From the NCBI RefSeq assembly GCF_036320965.1, contig NC_092243.1, forward strand, positions 492,501 to 556,500: a stretch of 64,000 nucleotides of DNA. The letters run 5' to 3'. Source of the stretch: Panulirus ornatus (lineage: Eukaryota; Arthropoda; Malacostraca; Decapoda; Palinuridae). Within the stretch, counting starts at the first letter, position 1, and the number at the start of each line of letters is the position of its first letter. Of this stretch, positions 29,017-56,552 are shown piece after piece. Under the pieces are notes generated by a model that ran no database searches, was not told where the DNA came from, and worked only from the letters and a program-made list of their open reading frames with translations. The translations under genes and the position numbers were made by a program.

Positions 29017-30494
29017 GTGTTTCCACTACGTGATATCTATTTGTGTAAGCTTTGTCTGATGGAGACTCAATTAAGCCTTGACCAAACTTTATCCATAAAC
29101 ACTCGACACTTAAAGTTTGGCTCAAGAATCTTCCTAGATCTGTTTGTTAACGTGGATGTTGTAGAATGACTGGCAGTGAGAGGTGAGTCTTGTAGTGTGA
29201 CTGATGAACGTTGTGGCGAGTATAGTGATGTTGATGTGTGGGTGATAATATCACAGCCTGGGTGTTGTAACGTGGGTGATGATTTTATCGTAAACAGCAA
29301 TCGTTATGGAATCATTTCTTCCTACCATAAGGTTACATGTAGCATTATGATGGTATTAGGACATCATGTGGAGTACATGCATCATCACAAAGCTCTTGTC
29401 AAGTAAGTCTTTGTCATGAGGCCAAGGACGCAGCCGGCCACCAGCAGCAACGATGGTGGTTCAAACAACGTTAGTCAGGTGGAGAGAACGTCATTATCAG
29501 TAAAGCGTCGTGGTAATATTGTTTGCCTGAGTCTGTGTCTCAGGCTGCAAGATGTATGTGAGCTGTGCGGAAGGAATATGCCCATTATGTGAGCAATGTG
29601 AATACATATTACTAGTATATGTACGTACCCGCCGCGATGGACTAAAGTAGAGAGCCATTCATGAGATCATTACTATGGTTAATGACAAATTCGACGATAT
29701 CTAGGATAAAGAGGGAAGCACTGGTCGAAGAGAAGATAGGTAATGAGTATATGTACTACGAGGGTTAAGACATGCAAAAATGATCGCGCACTCTGGTACT
29801 GGGTGTTAAATGCTTGTTTCAAAATGTTAAGCGGAAAAAATTAAAAGGACTCGACTCACCCGGGATCATGCCAGATAGATTCAACTTAACCTCAGTAGAA
29901 TATTGGAGCTTGGATGTGAAAAAAGGCCTTAGAACAGGTCGGACAAACGCACAGTTCTACAAAACTGGAGCATCAAAATGGATGTTTATGATGAAATGAA
30001 GCAAAACTTCTGAGAGTAAGGAATAAGGAAACTTTGAGCCAAACGTCATTTAAGTTAGGAGATTCAAGATTACAGAAGCACAAACACTGCCACTGGAGCG
30101 GAATCAATGATAGAGATTATGTTTAGATATTTGGTAGTGAAGTGAGTATCTGGGTCAACGAAAATTAGGTAAGGTGACGATATAGACGTATAATTTTCAG
30201 CAGGTGAGAAGGTTGAAACTGAGGCCGCCAGTTCTGCAAAAATGAGGAGATAAAAGTTGGTTTTGGGACCAGTGAAGGTATAGGTGAAGCGGTCCTAGTC
30301 AAGTGATGTCGGTCAAGGGGGCCACAAAAACCTTTCAGTGTTCCTGATTATGACAACTGGTCATGGCAGTGGTGATTACGGTCATCATGGATGGTCGACG
30401 ACGTCGTGGGGAAACCAGCGCCTAAAATGGACTAACAAAACTGTAAATGTGCCACCACTGGTTAAAAGAGACCAGTATTGTCAAGGACAGATCT

Positions 30495-30496
<2 letters not shown>
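29017..30496. other. No recognisable gene
   Basis: Short frames only. Nothing identified. Confidence 0.45.

Positions 30497-30571
<75 letters not shown>
30497..30571. repeat. (CT)n microsatellite
   Basis: 75 bp of CT. Confidence 0.96.

Positions 30572-35782
<5,211 letters not shown>

Positions 35783-35860
<78 letters not shown>
35783..35860. repeat. (CT)n microsatellite
   Basis: 78 bp of CT. Confidence 0.96.
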
Positions 35861-42367
<6,507 letters not shown>

Positions 42368-42535
42368 AGCTGCATCCCTACGACGCATACACACTGTTTC
42401 ACCAGTGGTCGCACCTCAACGACGCACCACACACTGTGCATCACCTCCAGCCGCATTCCGACAATGTTCCACACACCATGTGGCTTCACTAGCTGCATCC
42501 CGATAATGCTCCAAACACCATGCACCTCCACCACC
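42368..42535 (+). repeat. 42-bp minisatellite, four units, open in one frame
   Basis: Four degenerate 42-bp units. In the plus frame 42287-42712 each encodes 14 residues of the pattern (S/R/C)-I-P-T-x-x-H-T-x-C-x-T-S-x. The unit length is a multiple of three, so the frame is preserved. The first upstream codon of that frame is GTG, with ATG at 42299. I cannot tell whether it is translated. Confidence 0.75.
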
Positions 42536-43184
42536 GCCACTACCACATATCAACGCCAGAAATCTCGCCAAAGAGCACAGCATCGTGCGGCAACCGCAGC
42601 ACAACACATAGCCCAGGTTACCTCTGGTTGGCTGCGGCACACGCTCCCTGGACCATCTAACGTTTCCTCTGAAGTTAAGATTACACGAACTGACATCTCA
42701 ATCGCTCCGTAACCCTTGTATTCCTTTAATGATATATTCCAACGGCTGATGATCACCTGTTACACTAGCTGCTCAGTTATGTTTTAAATCCTCTCTTATC
42801 CATGTTGTGTTCCCACCCTTCCACGTTATCTTTATTCGTCCCTGTCTTTATTCACTTATTTATACTATGCTCCTGCTAGTCCAAGCTGCATTTGTGCTCA
42901 GTCATATCGCCTCTCTTTCATGCCGTTTGTTGCGTCCGTTGACATTTTCTTTGTTCTGTTAACCATTCAACCCAACTCTCCGTGTACTTTCAATTGTCTC
43001 CATAACATTTCCGATCGTGACCGCTAGCTGTATGATCTTCCATATACGGTATTCCACTAACAACATTCATCTTGATTGTAAACATCTGTTAAACAATAGA
43101 TACAAAAATCTGAGGAAGAATTATAACAGATACATGTGTCACTGTCCTCGCACTCATGAATCCCGTCTTTGTCACACCAATGGT
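42536..43184. other. No recognisable gene
   Basis: Nothing identified. Confidence 0.45.
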
Positions 43185-43590
43185 GACTCACGAGACTTTC
43201 TTCCCACTCATTCATTCTATTTCCTTCCCACTAACTCTCTCCTCCTAATATTCCCTTCACTGACTCACTACTTATTTCTCCTCCCAATTCTGATTCATTA
43301 CCTCTATCCCCTCCCTACACTGACTTAACATTTTTATTACTTCCCTCCACTAACTCGGTAGCCCTACCTTCTCCGTAAACTGACCCCACATCATTATCTC
43401 TTCCTACCGACGGTGAACCATTATCGTTCCATCCATCCTACACTGACTCATAAATCCTTCATCATCCCTACACTGACTCATCAATCGTACATCCTCCCTA
43501 AACTGACTGATAAAGCCTACATCCTCCCTACACTGACTCACTAACTCTGTCACCTTCCCACACTAACTCAACAAAGCTGCCTTTCCATAT
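43185..43590. repeat. 30-bp minisatellite, degenerate at its left end
   Basis: Five units in exact 30-bp phase at 43441-43590, each starting (C/A)ACTGACTCA or a close variant and ending in CATCCTCCCTA-like sequence. Looser copies with the same CACTGACTCA...CTCCC words extend left to about 43185. Confidence 0.85.
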
Positions 43591-44060
43591 ACTGCCCTAC
43601 TCTCCTTGTTTCCCTTATCTCTAGAATCTTTACCTTATCTCACTCAACGTGCTACCTCCACTCTACATGCTACCTCCACTTTAAGCTATTCCTTCCCTCC
43701 CCCATCCCTGCTAAATTCCCAACAGACCTTTCTTTACCCACCATCTTGACACTCCCTCCCATCCTTCCCTCCCCTCCGTCTACATACTCCCTCCAGAACC
43801 CCCCCTCCCCCCGCTTTCCCCCATCCGTACACTATCATCCCTTCCCTTTCCGACCTACCGACCCGCTTGCCCAAACTAACTCCTCTACCTCACCCCGAAC
43901 TTTCTCCCTACCCCTCTCCCTCGCCTCCAAGCTCCCTTACATAAATCCCTCCCGATCCTTCCTTCCAGCTCCCTCTCACCGCAGTCCTTGGCCCGACACA
44001 CCGTCACATGTAAATTCTCCGTCATCTGTGCCAGCAAACTTCCGTTTTCTCGTTTGTTGA
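43591..44060. other. G-poor pyrimidine-rich tract
   Basis: The plus strand is strongly C/T-rich and G-poor (for example TCCCTCC, CCCCCCTCCCCCC). A 104-codon plus frame (43746-44060) is Pro/Ser-rich and looks compositional. Confidence 0.6.
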
Positions 44061-46645
<2,585 letters not shown>

Positions 46646-46799
46646 TCATCACTCAGTGAGACATTCTCACACTGTGAAGCTTGCTTCCTCATTCACAGAC
46701 ACATATTCCTCTCACTCGCTGAAACGTGTTTTCATGAGCGCTGAGAAACAATTCCTCACTCACTGAGACATGTTCCCTCATTCACTGAAACGTATTTCC
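46646..46799. repeat. 22-bp degenerate minisatellite
   Basis: About seven units of 22 bp with consensus near TCACTCACTGAGACATGTTCC. The last two (46753-46799) are the best preserved. Confidence 0.75.
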
Positions 46800-49149
<2,350 letters not shown>

Positions 49150-49354
49150 GTGTGAATGAACGTGGTCTATTGTTTTTTTGTCCTTTTCTGGCTCTACCTC
49201 GCTGAAGGGGGGAGGGGGATGCTATTTCCTGTGTGGTGGGATAGCAACAGGAAAGGATGAAAGTGAGCATGTATGAATATGTACATGTGTATATAGGTAT
49301 ATGTCTGTTTATGTACATACATGAATATGCTGATATGTATCTGTATGTATATCT
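49150..49354 (+). mobile_element. LINE 3'UTR relic, subfamily A
   Basis: Matches the middle of the long subfamily-A 3'UTR. It runs from TGTGAATGAACGTGG through a CTACCTCGCTGAAGGGGG-like internal tail motif, the ATTTCCTGTGTGGTGGGATAGC segment and the ATGTACATGTGTATATAGG segment. Neither ORF nor terminal tail is present. An old fragment, consistent with TPRT of a truncated copy and later loss of its 3' end. Confidence 0.8.
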
Positions 49355-51184
49355 GCCAGACGCTGACAATCCCTAAAGTCTGGATCATTATACCTGTAAA
49401 AGTTGATCTCTGTAACATCATGCCTGTATAAGTACATCCTGTATCATCATGCCTGTCCAATATGATATCACAGTATCAGTGACTCACAGTGACACAGTAC
49501 GTCAGGTGGGAGTACTAGTGGTGTGACCTCATACAGGATGTGGGTCACTGAAAATTACTGTTCGTTAAGCAGGGGAATTTCTCCTTTCCTCTCCTCGTAG
49601 ATCTGCTCCCAGCACAGCATGATAGGATGTTGTCAGATCTACTGATGAGAAACGGGAAGGTACGAGGTCAACATATTTTGGTGATAGCATATTTCGATGT
49701 AATGTTGATTTTATACTGACTGATGACATGTTATACCATATTTCATTGATCTGTATGAATCTGTAAATCTTTAGCAAACATGAGCTTCGTGATACAACAA
49801 GGGAGCACGGTAGTAATGGTAACACAGGTAGGAGCTACGAATTCAAATATTTTTGACGCGTTTCATTTGGTATCGTACCTTCATTAATTGAATGAATCAT
49901 ATTCGTAATGCAGTTAAATTAGTGTAGCAAACACTGACGAACTTAGGAAAATTTACCAGATTTTTATTTACACAACACTTTTACTTTTCGTCCAAAAAGT
50001 CTAATTTCCGGTGTTACAAAGAAAAGTTATTCACATAAGTGTTTGACGTAATTTTAAATGTGATTTCTCAGTGATTATAACAACTAGCCTCCCACGTGTA
50101 TGCAGACGGGACATGTTTCATTAGTGAAAATAACTGTCACATTATCTAAAGACGCACCGGTAGGTTTGCTCCCGTGCTCGTAGGTTTGAAAATGATTAGA
50201 ATTGTGCAAGAGTATGCGAGAGTGCATTTTAATTGTAGCTTATTTACTGTCAAGGCATCACGTTTATTATAGGAGTATCAAGTTCCATGTAGGTACGTAG
50301 TGCTCAATATAGAGGTTTTACGGGAATATCAGATTCATATCTGGAAAACTTGCAACATATTCTCTATAGCCCATATCGTCCTAGCAATGAAGGTACCATC
50401 GTCACTGTAAAAGCACTGAGTTACCTGTAACTATGCTTTGTTTTCTAGGTTCACATACAGTGGCCTAAGTTTGCTGCGACTGTATTATCGTCAAAATCTG
50501 TGATAAAAGACAAGGATCGTTAAGCACAAGCGAAATGTTAATGTCAAAAGCAGTTTAACCTCTCGAACACGTCAGTACGATCCTTGAACTCAACATTAAG
50601 GTCCTTCGGTTTGATGACCTAGCCTTTGGCTTGATGTATAAGTGTCAAGTCAACAGTTAGGCCATCATAACCCAGAATCATATTGAAGTGGTCAAGGGAT
50701 ATACCTTTGTGCTTAAGGATCGTAACGTCGTGATCAAGGGGAACATTAACCGAGAGAACAGAATACATATACTCTAGTCTTCGGTGCTGCCAGGTTTTCG
50801 AACATACGTCCATGTTAGTACCTCGTAAGAAGACCAATATCCTTTCATAGAGTGAGCCTGGCATACCCTTAATGATACCTGTCTGGTGCAACTTGGGCCA
50901 TCTGTTTACATTGAAATGTACTTCCAACACAAGAAAAGTTATGAATATTACATATTTGCAGTTCACATGATCTGTAGTTTTTGTGAGAGCCAGAGAAGAC
51001 CTGGTGAGAAGTGAATTACATTAAGATGACTTCGTGACAATGCGATGTAAAAGTTAAACAGATTCATGAAGCTTTCCTTAAACGTTATGAAATATGCATA
51101 GATATATGTAGATATACAAACATGAAATGTAGATGCACAAACGCATATATACGCACACATAAACAAACATAAACACAAACATCT
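49355..51184. other. No recognisable gene
   Basis: A loose repeat of about 31 bp (ATCATGCCTGTA words) at 49380-49460. A 115-codon minus frame (50966-50619) has no motif and is not claimed as a gene. Confidence 0.4.
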
Positions 51185-51194
51185 ATACCGGCCT

Positions 51195-51329
51195 CACGCA
51201 ACGCCGATACACCCACTTCCGGCTTCACGCACGCCCACACATATACACCCGGCCTCACCCACGCCCATACATTACACCTGTCCTCACCCACGCCCACACA
51301 GCTACACCCAGCCTCACCACGCTCACAAA
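51195..51329. repeat. 30-bp minisatellite, left part
   Basis: Units near CACGCCCACACATATACACC-CGGCCTCACC (30 bp). The array is interrupted at 51330 by the composite transposon and resumes in phase at 54647. Confidence 0.85.
51322..51329. other. Target-site duplication, left copy (CTCACAAA)
   Basis: The 8 bp immediately before the 5' terminal inverted repeat at 51330 are identical to 54639-54646. An 8-bp duplication is the hAT hallmark, and T at position 2 and A at position 7 fit the usual hAT target preference. Confidence 0.88.
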
Positions 51330-51664
51330 CAGTGGCGTATCTAGGGTATGGCAGGTAGGGCAGGTGCCCTGGGCGCCACTTGAAGAGGTTTAGTTATGTG
51401 AGATAAAAAAGAAACTCGCCTACTTTTCAACTATAGTAATATTGTGCTACTATCAGTTGCATTACCGCTTCTACGGCACAATTTTGATGAAATAAGTCCT
51501 TAACTCTGTCTTTAAGATTTCATATAAATTCAAGTTTGGCCTAACTCTTCAACAGCTTATAATTACACTGGATATATTTTTATATACATCCACTGTATAT
51601 ACATTTTTAATCAAGCTTTAATCAGTGCTTGCCATAGGCGCTATTTACCCTAGATACGCCCCTG
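51330..51664. mobile_element. hAT-type MITE, left copy
   Basis: 335 bp. Termini CAGTGGCGTATCTAGGGTA and, reversed, CAGGGGCGTATCTAGGGTA (18 of 19 matching). Subterminal CCCTGGGCGCC follows the 5' end. Shares with the right copy both termini and a core of about 110 bp (ACTCGCCTACTTTTCAACTA...). The two copies carry different internal deletions. Confidence 0.88.
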
Positions 51665-52845
51665 AATAGTTAGGGGCATTTTTTTTTAGCTCAAAATACT
51701 TTTTGTTTCAAAACTGAAAGATAAGATATTCAACCACTTCTATTCTTGAAATGCTAATGGAAAATATATCATAATGCTCGCAATTACCGATACATACTCA
51801 ATGAATACGATGCAATGGAGCAGAAACATTTTAGGATTGACTTCATTTAACAGCTTAATTAGTGTCATTAAGAGGACTAAACGTTATTCTAAGACCAAAT
51901 TTGTGTTCAGCATGAAAAATACTTCTTACAATGAGTTTTTAAAGGAAACATATTTTCTAAGAAAAATACCAAAAATTGAAGGTAATAGTTCAGGGTATTT
52001 TTTTTACTCCAAAAACTTTTTGTTGCAAAATTGAAAGATATGTCTTTCAAACACTTCTATACTTGAAATAATCATGGAAAATATGTCATAATGCTCTCAG
52101 TTACTGATACATATCTGGTAAATAAGATGCAAAGAATAACGAGATATTTTAAAAATAGTTTTATTTAACACCTTGATTGAGTGTAATTAAGACGACTAAA
52201 CGATATTCTAACACCGTATTTGTTTTCAACATGAAAAATACTTCTTATGAAAAGTTTTTAAAGGAAATCTATTTTTCTGAAAAAAATAAAAAGAATTAAA
52301 GGTAATAGTTCAAGGTATTTTTTAGCCCAAAAAGCATGTTGTTTCAGAATCAAAACAAGATATTCAGACTCTTCTACACTTAAAATAATCATGGAAAATA
52401 TATCACAATGCTCTCATTTACTGATACATACTCAGTAAATACGATGCAAGGGAACAAAAAATATCTTTAGATTGACTTCATTTAACAGCTTAGTTAAATA
52501 TGGAAACACCTAACCATCATTCTAACACACGATTTGTATTCAGCATGAAAAATACTTCTTATAGTTAGTTGTTAAAGGAAATCTATTTTTCTGAGAAAGA
52601 TACCAAAAATTGCAGGTAATAGTTCAGGCTATTTTTTAGCTCAAAAAACTTTGCTTCAAAATTGAAAGATAAGGTATTCAAACACTTCTTACTTGAAATA
52701 ATCATGGGAAATGGTTCAGGGTATTTTTCAGCCCAACAACCTTTTTGATTCAAAATTGAAATGTGAGATATCCAAACACTTCTATACTTGAAATAATCAT
52801 GGAAAATATATCATAATGCTCTTATTTACCAATAACTGATTGATT
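51665..52845. repeat. ~316-bp satellite monomers, left block
   Basis: The landmark CACTTCTATACTTGAAATAA (or variants) recurs at about 51734, 52050, 52366, 52680 and 52772. The first four are spaced about 316 bp apart. Each monomer also has a GATGCAA-GGAACA segment, a GACTTCATTTAACAGCTTAA segment and an AAATACTTCTTA segment. The last unit is truncated to about 91 bp. Copies differ by point changes and small indels. Confidence 0.87.
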
Positions 52846-52849
52846 GGTT

Positions 52850-53690
52850 AGTTATTGACCACAGAATCATATAAGTCACAACTTTCTAAAAAATACCGAA
52901 ACCAAAAGTAAACCATCATCACCATAACATAAAACGTTAATTATGGTCCAAATGAAAAATACTTATCATATAATGACTTAAACATAAGACACCCAATACA
53001 ATACATAAGAGAAACATAGTAATTGGCATATTCTAACACAATTAGGCATATAGGTTCAAAATTTCATGAATAGCATGACATACAATTTTATGATCCATCC
53101 TATTTACAAAGAAGCCTTGCATGGTAGTAATACCGAACTGCTGTCTTAGCTGGGTAGACGTTGCTCACTGTTTTATAACATGTTTCTCGGTTTGAATATT
53201 TCCACACATACAAAGCCGCTCCTCCAATGGTAACCTGCCCCTCCCTCGCCTGTTCCAACGCCCTTCCTCCACAGCGCGGGAGTGAGCGCTTAAACGCAGC
53301 CTAGACCATGACATTCGCTCTGTCTCTCTTCCATCTGTCTTCAATTTATATATGTCAAGTGTTACAAGACTTGGATTTAGGGAACAATAAAGTTGAGTTC
53401 TGTTTGATGATGAGTTTAACGATTTTTGCTTCAAATCCGTCAGAGCAATGTGTACATCATCTACCTCGTTTTCCAGTAAGTCATGGATATAGCGAGACGT
53501 ATTGTGATTATAAGTAAGTATTGTACTGATCGAATGAGCTAAAGGGTCATCTTCCATTGAGCGTCTCTCCCTCCACTTGATCGAGAAAAATTTACGTTGT
53601 CTGCTTAAAATAAGTGCACGTAGAGTAGGGTATCCTAACTCCAATAAACTCAGATCATTACATGTTGTCCTTCTCACCCCAACAACTGCT
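52850..53690 (-). mobile_element. Degenerate LINE, C-terminal zinc-knuckle-like region, inside the satellite
   Basis: On the minus strand an open frame of 170 codons (53677-53165) ends in a pattern R-M-S-W-S-R-L-R-L-S-A-H-S, EEGRWNRRGRGRLPLEERLC, then C-G-N-I-Q-T-E-K-H-V-I. The motif RLRLSxH...GRWxR...RxCxCGxxQTExHVI is typical of the C-terminal tail of jockey/CR1-type LINE polyproteins and their zinc-knuckle-like end. Further 3', stop-broken sequence to about 52850 continues as its 3' region. No RT core. It splits the satellite block, so it was probably in the array before the composite moved. Confidence 0.65.
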
Positions 53691-54356
53691 TAATGCAGTA
53701 CACAGTAAATACGATGCAAAGGAACAGAAATATCTAAAAATTGACTTCATTTAACAGCTTAATTAATTGTCATTAAGCGGACTAAACGTTATTTTAACAT
53801 CAGATTTATATTCAGCAAGAAAAAGATACTGCATAATCGAAGGTTATGATAATTCAAAAGATCAGAAAATATTTAAAATTGAATTCATGAACAGCTTAAT
53901 TGAATGTCATAAAGACGACTAAATGATATTTTAACACCAGATTTGTATTCAGCATAAAGAATACTTCTTATATTTAGTTATTAAAGGAAACCTATTTTCC
54001 TGAGAAAAATGCCAAAGATTGCAGGTAATGAATACTTCAGGGCACCTTTTGGCTACAGAAACTTTTTGTTTCAAAATTGAAAGATAAGATACTCAAAGAC
54101 TTCTATACTTGAAATAGTCATGGAAGATATATGATAATGCTCTCAGTCACCGATGCATACACAGTAAATGCGATGCAAAGGAACAGGTATATTTTAAAAC
54201 TGACTTCATTTAACAGCTTAATTGAATGTCATGAAGACGACTGAACGATATTTTAACAGCATACTTGTATTCAGTATGAGAAATACTTCTTATATTGAGT
54301 TTTTAAAGGAAATCTTATTTTCTGAAGAAAATACCAAAAATTGAAGGTAACAGTTA
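53691..54356. repeat. ~316-bp satellite monomers, right block
   Basis: Resumes after the LINE relic with the same landmarks (ACAGTAAATACGATGCAAAG at about 53701 and about 54170; CTTCTATACTTGAAATAG at about 54100). Internal deletions shorten some units. It ends in GGTAACAGTTA, the exact monomer position that also starts the left block. Confidence 0.83.
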
Positions 54357-54638
54357 CAGCGGCGTATCTAGGGTATGGTAGGTTAGACAGGTGCTCTGGG
54401 CGCCACTTGAAGAGGAGCGCTGCTCAACAGGTTTGTTTTTTGACATATGCTACCCGATTGACATTCTTAACGGTTTGATTTTGTAAGATAAAAAAGAAAC
54501 TCGCCTACTTTTCAACTACAGGAATATTTTGCTACCATCAGTTGCATTACCGCCTCTACATTACAATTTTGATGAAATAAGTCAGGGGCGAAATTTCAAT
54601 GCTTGCCATAGGCACTATTTCCCCTAGATACGCCTCTG
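54357..54638. mobile_element. hAT-type MITE, right copy
   Basis: 282 bp, same orientation as the left copy. Termini CAGCGGCGTATCTAGGGTA and, reversed, CAGAGGCGTATCTAGGGG. It retains a segment of about 70 bp (GAGCGCTGCTCAACAGG...) deleted from the left copy, and lacks about 100 bp present there. Both are therefore independent internal-deletion derivatives of a longer element. Confidence 0.87.
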
Positions 54639-54712
54639 CTCACAAAGCTTCACCCGGCCTCACCTACGCCCTCACATCTACACCCGAGCTTACCCACGCC
54701 CACATGGTCTCC
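54639..54712. repeat. Target-site duplication, right copy, and 30-bp minisatellite, right part
   Basis: CTCACAAA at 54639-54646, then GCTTCACCCGGCCTCACC and two further minisatellite units. Joining 51329 to 54647 gives one uninterrupted 30-bp unit. Confidence 0.87.
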
Positions 54713-55080
54713 TTTGATTAGTCTAAACTTTCCGAATTTTGATGCAATTAAAAACTTACAGCCTTTTGGTGCATAGCTCTCACAATATTACGCTCCAAAA
54801 CTCATCACAGAGTCGTCTGGTTTTCTCTATTAATATTGCACAACTCTCATAAATCTTGCTTCATGAACTTTGATCTAATTTCAATTTAATTCATTACTTT
54901 TCAACAAAGATATTTTGAATCTATGAACCGCAAGGATTAATAATGTTTCCCCTTCTCCTGATTTGAATGTATATGATAATTTGCTGTGAATTAACAATGT
55001 GAGTATGTATGAGCAACAAGAATGATCAAATTGTTACTATGCTTGGGTCACTTTGTCTATGAAAAGTGAAGATTTTTATA
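54713..55080. other. No recognisable gene
   Basis: Nothing identified. Confidence 0.45.
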
Positions 55081-55082
55081 AG

Positions 55083-55086
55083 GTGT

Positions 55087-55146
<60 letters not shown>
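55083..55146. repeat. (GT)n microsatellite
   Basis: About 64 bp of GT with one early GTATG interruption. Confidence 0.96.
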
Positions 55147-55147
<1 letters not shown>

Positions 55148-55844
55148 CCTGGTAGGCAAACTACAGAAAAATTTAGATACTTTCCGTTACACTTGTTTTC
55201 TTCTACAGTGTTACAGATTTTGTCGTGTAAAGCAATGTAAACATTAAGTTAAAGAGGTGTTGTCCTCGACTATTATCAAACCTTCATCATGAACTGACGT
55301 GATTCCTCAAGTTTTTGAAAATCTGATAAGCTGCTAAGTATTCTTGTTTATAGCACACAGTTCATAGTTTATATGTTATAGAAATATGGTCATGAGCTAT
55401 CTCACGCGCAGCTGACCAGATAGATCCTTTATGATAGCTTTACTGGTATCAGTAATGACCTTTTTATTGTAGAAGAAAAGGCTAAACATATCAACAGTAT
55501 AATTTGGAAATATAATGTGTATCTAAAGGTATACAGACAGGTGATATACCACAATGATGCTCCTTACAACAGTACATATACAAACACTTGATACATAATT
55601 GAGCTTATATGGGTAACTATAAAACAACCGATTGCCACTTACTGCATACCGTCAAGAATAGATTAAAAACAGTTTTGTAACAGAAACAGACGACCAGTCA
55701 TAGTGGTTAGAGTGTGGAGAAATGCTTATGTTGTTTTGGTAACTATGAAGAATTTTGTTCGTCTATCAAACATCTCAGGTGGAGACTAGAACACAATCCA
55801 CAACTGGTAATTTGCAACTCCTACATCAACGGCAGTGTTAACCT
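55147..55844. other. No recognisable gene
   Basis: Nothing identified. Confidence 0.45.
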
Positions 55845-56178
55845 TTCCTTAGCTCTCGCCCTCCCGCTTACCCCTGACTTTACCACTGAAACATTCTCGA
55901 ACAAATTTTCCCCTTCCTTCTGGTATGCTGAAAAGAAAAAACCGGATATTCTAGTTCTGAGCTTGATGCAGACAGGGCTAGAACATTCAGGTTCCTCCCC
56001 TAAAAATTACCACTTATCTCTCCCTTCTTCTCATCTTGCTTACATCCTCATACAATTAATAAAGCAATCCTACTCTTCACGGACGATAAGTACTCCTTGC
56101 CTGACTCCAGCTTCTGTTCCAACTTTTAGAAACTGGATTACAAGGATAAGAAGGCTTCCAACGCCTTTTAGGCCACAT
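55845..56178 (-). mobile_element. Old LINE 5' fragment (5'UTR and endonuclease start)
   Basis: Read on the minus strand from 56178: a 5'UTR-like CTAAAAGGCG...CCTTGTAATCCAGTTTCTAAAAG, then decayed endonuclease sequence matching 15210-14960, including the GGAACCTGAATGTTCTAGCC block (equivalent to the RNLDVLALSE codons). It stops near 55845 without RT or 3'UTR. This is the second 3'-truncated copy in the window, and it independently supports the 5'UTR head sequence. Confidence 0.75.
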
Positions 56179-56194
56179 TTGCTAACATCCGTTC

Positions 56195-56552
56195 TCTACA
56201 TGTCATATGCAATGCCACCTATCCATGACCACGCCCCACGGACCTTTCTATGGTTTCCCACGGCCGCTTCACAGGCCTTGGTTTAGTCCAATGACAGCAC
56301 GTCGACCCTTGTATACTACATAGTTCCAATTCGATCTTTTGTGTTCACACCTCTCACCATTCTGCATGTTCAGGCCGTTATCGCTCAAAATCTTTTTCAC
56401 TCAACCCATTTTTCCCAATTCGATGCTCATCTTCTTGTCCCCTCTACTCCTGGCACATAAATCTCTTCCTCAACCTTTCCTCACACATTCTCTTTATATG
56501 TCCAAACCATGTAACCACGTCCTCTTTAGCCCTCTCAACCACACTCTTTGAT
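56195..56552 (-). mobile_element. Old LINE C-terminal fragment (subfamily A/B ancestor)
   Basis: Minus strand. From 56552 the decayed C-terminal ORF (KSVVERA..., WFGH-like, SEERL, then SDRGLNMQN) leads to the post-stop segment matching TGACGTGCTGTCATTGGA and CCATGGAAAG-like sequence near 56250. It lies immediately 5' (minus-strand sense) of the 55845-56178 fragment, so the end of one copy is followed by the start of another. Confidence 0.78.

Larger units (their letters stand above)
51330..54638. mobile_element. Composite hAT-type transposon carrying satellite DNA
   Basis: A 3309-bp block that begins and ends with hAT-like terminal inverted repeats (CAGTGGCGTATCTAGGGTA at 51330; complement of CAGAGGCGTATCTAGGGG ending 54638) and is flanked by the direct repeat CTCACAAA. 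Inside are two complete MITEs (51330-51664 and 54357-54638), one at each end, and between them about 316-bp satellite monomers interrupted by an old LINE piece. The MITE inner edges carry AATAGTTA and AACAGTTA, which match the same position of the satellite monomer. No transposase is encoded, so mobilisation would be in trans. Confidence 0.82.

Noticed and set aside
43441..43590. CRISPR-like array (regular 30-bp periodicity)
   Set aside because: Units are contiguous and diverged, with no unique spacers or cas genes, and the context is eukaryotic. It is an ordinary minisatellite.
50619..50966. 115-codon minus frame with a hydrophobic N-terminus
   Set aside because: Superficially signal-peptide-like, but there is no family motif and neighbouring DNA is stop-rich. 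Not supportable as a gene.
51330..54638. Single long hAT element with ordinary internal repeats instead of a composite
   Set aside because: Each end holds a complete MITE with its own inner terminal repeat, and the inner edges carry the satellite-derived AAYAGTTA words. A single-element model does not predict this.
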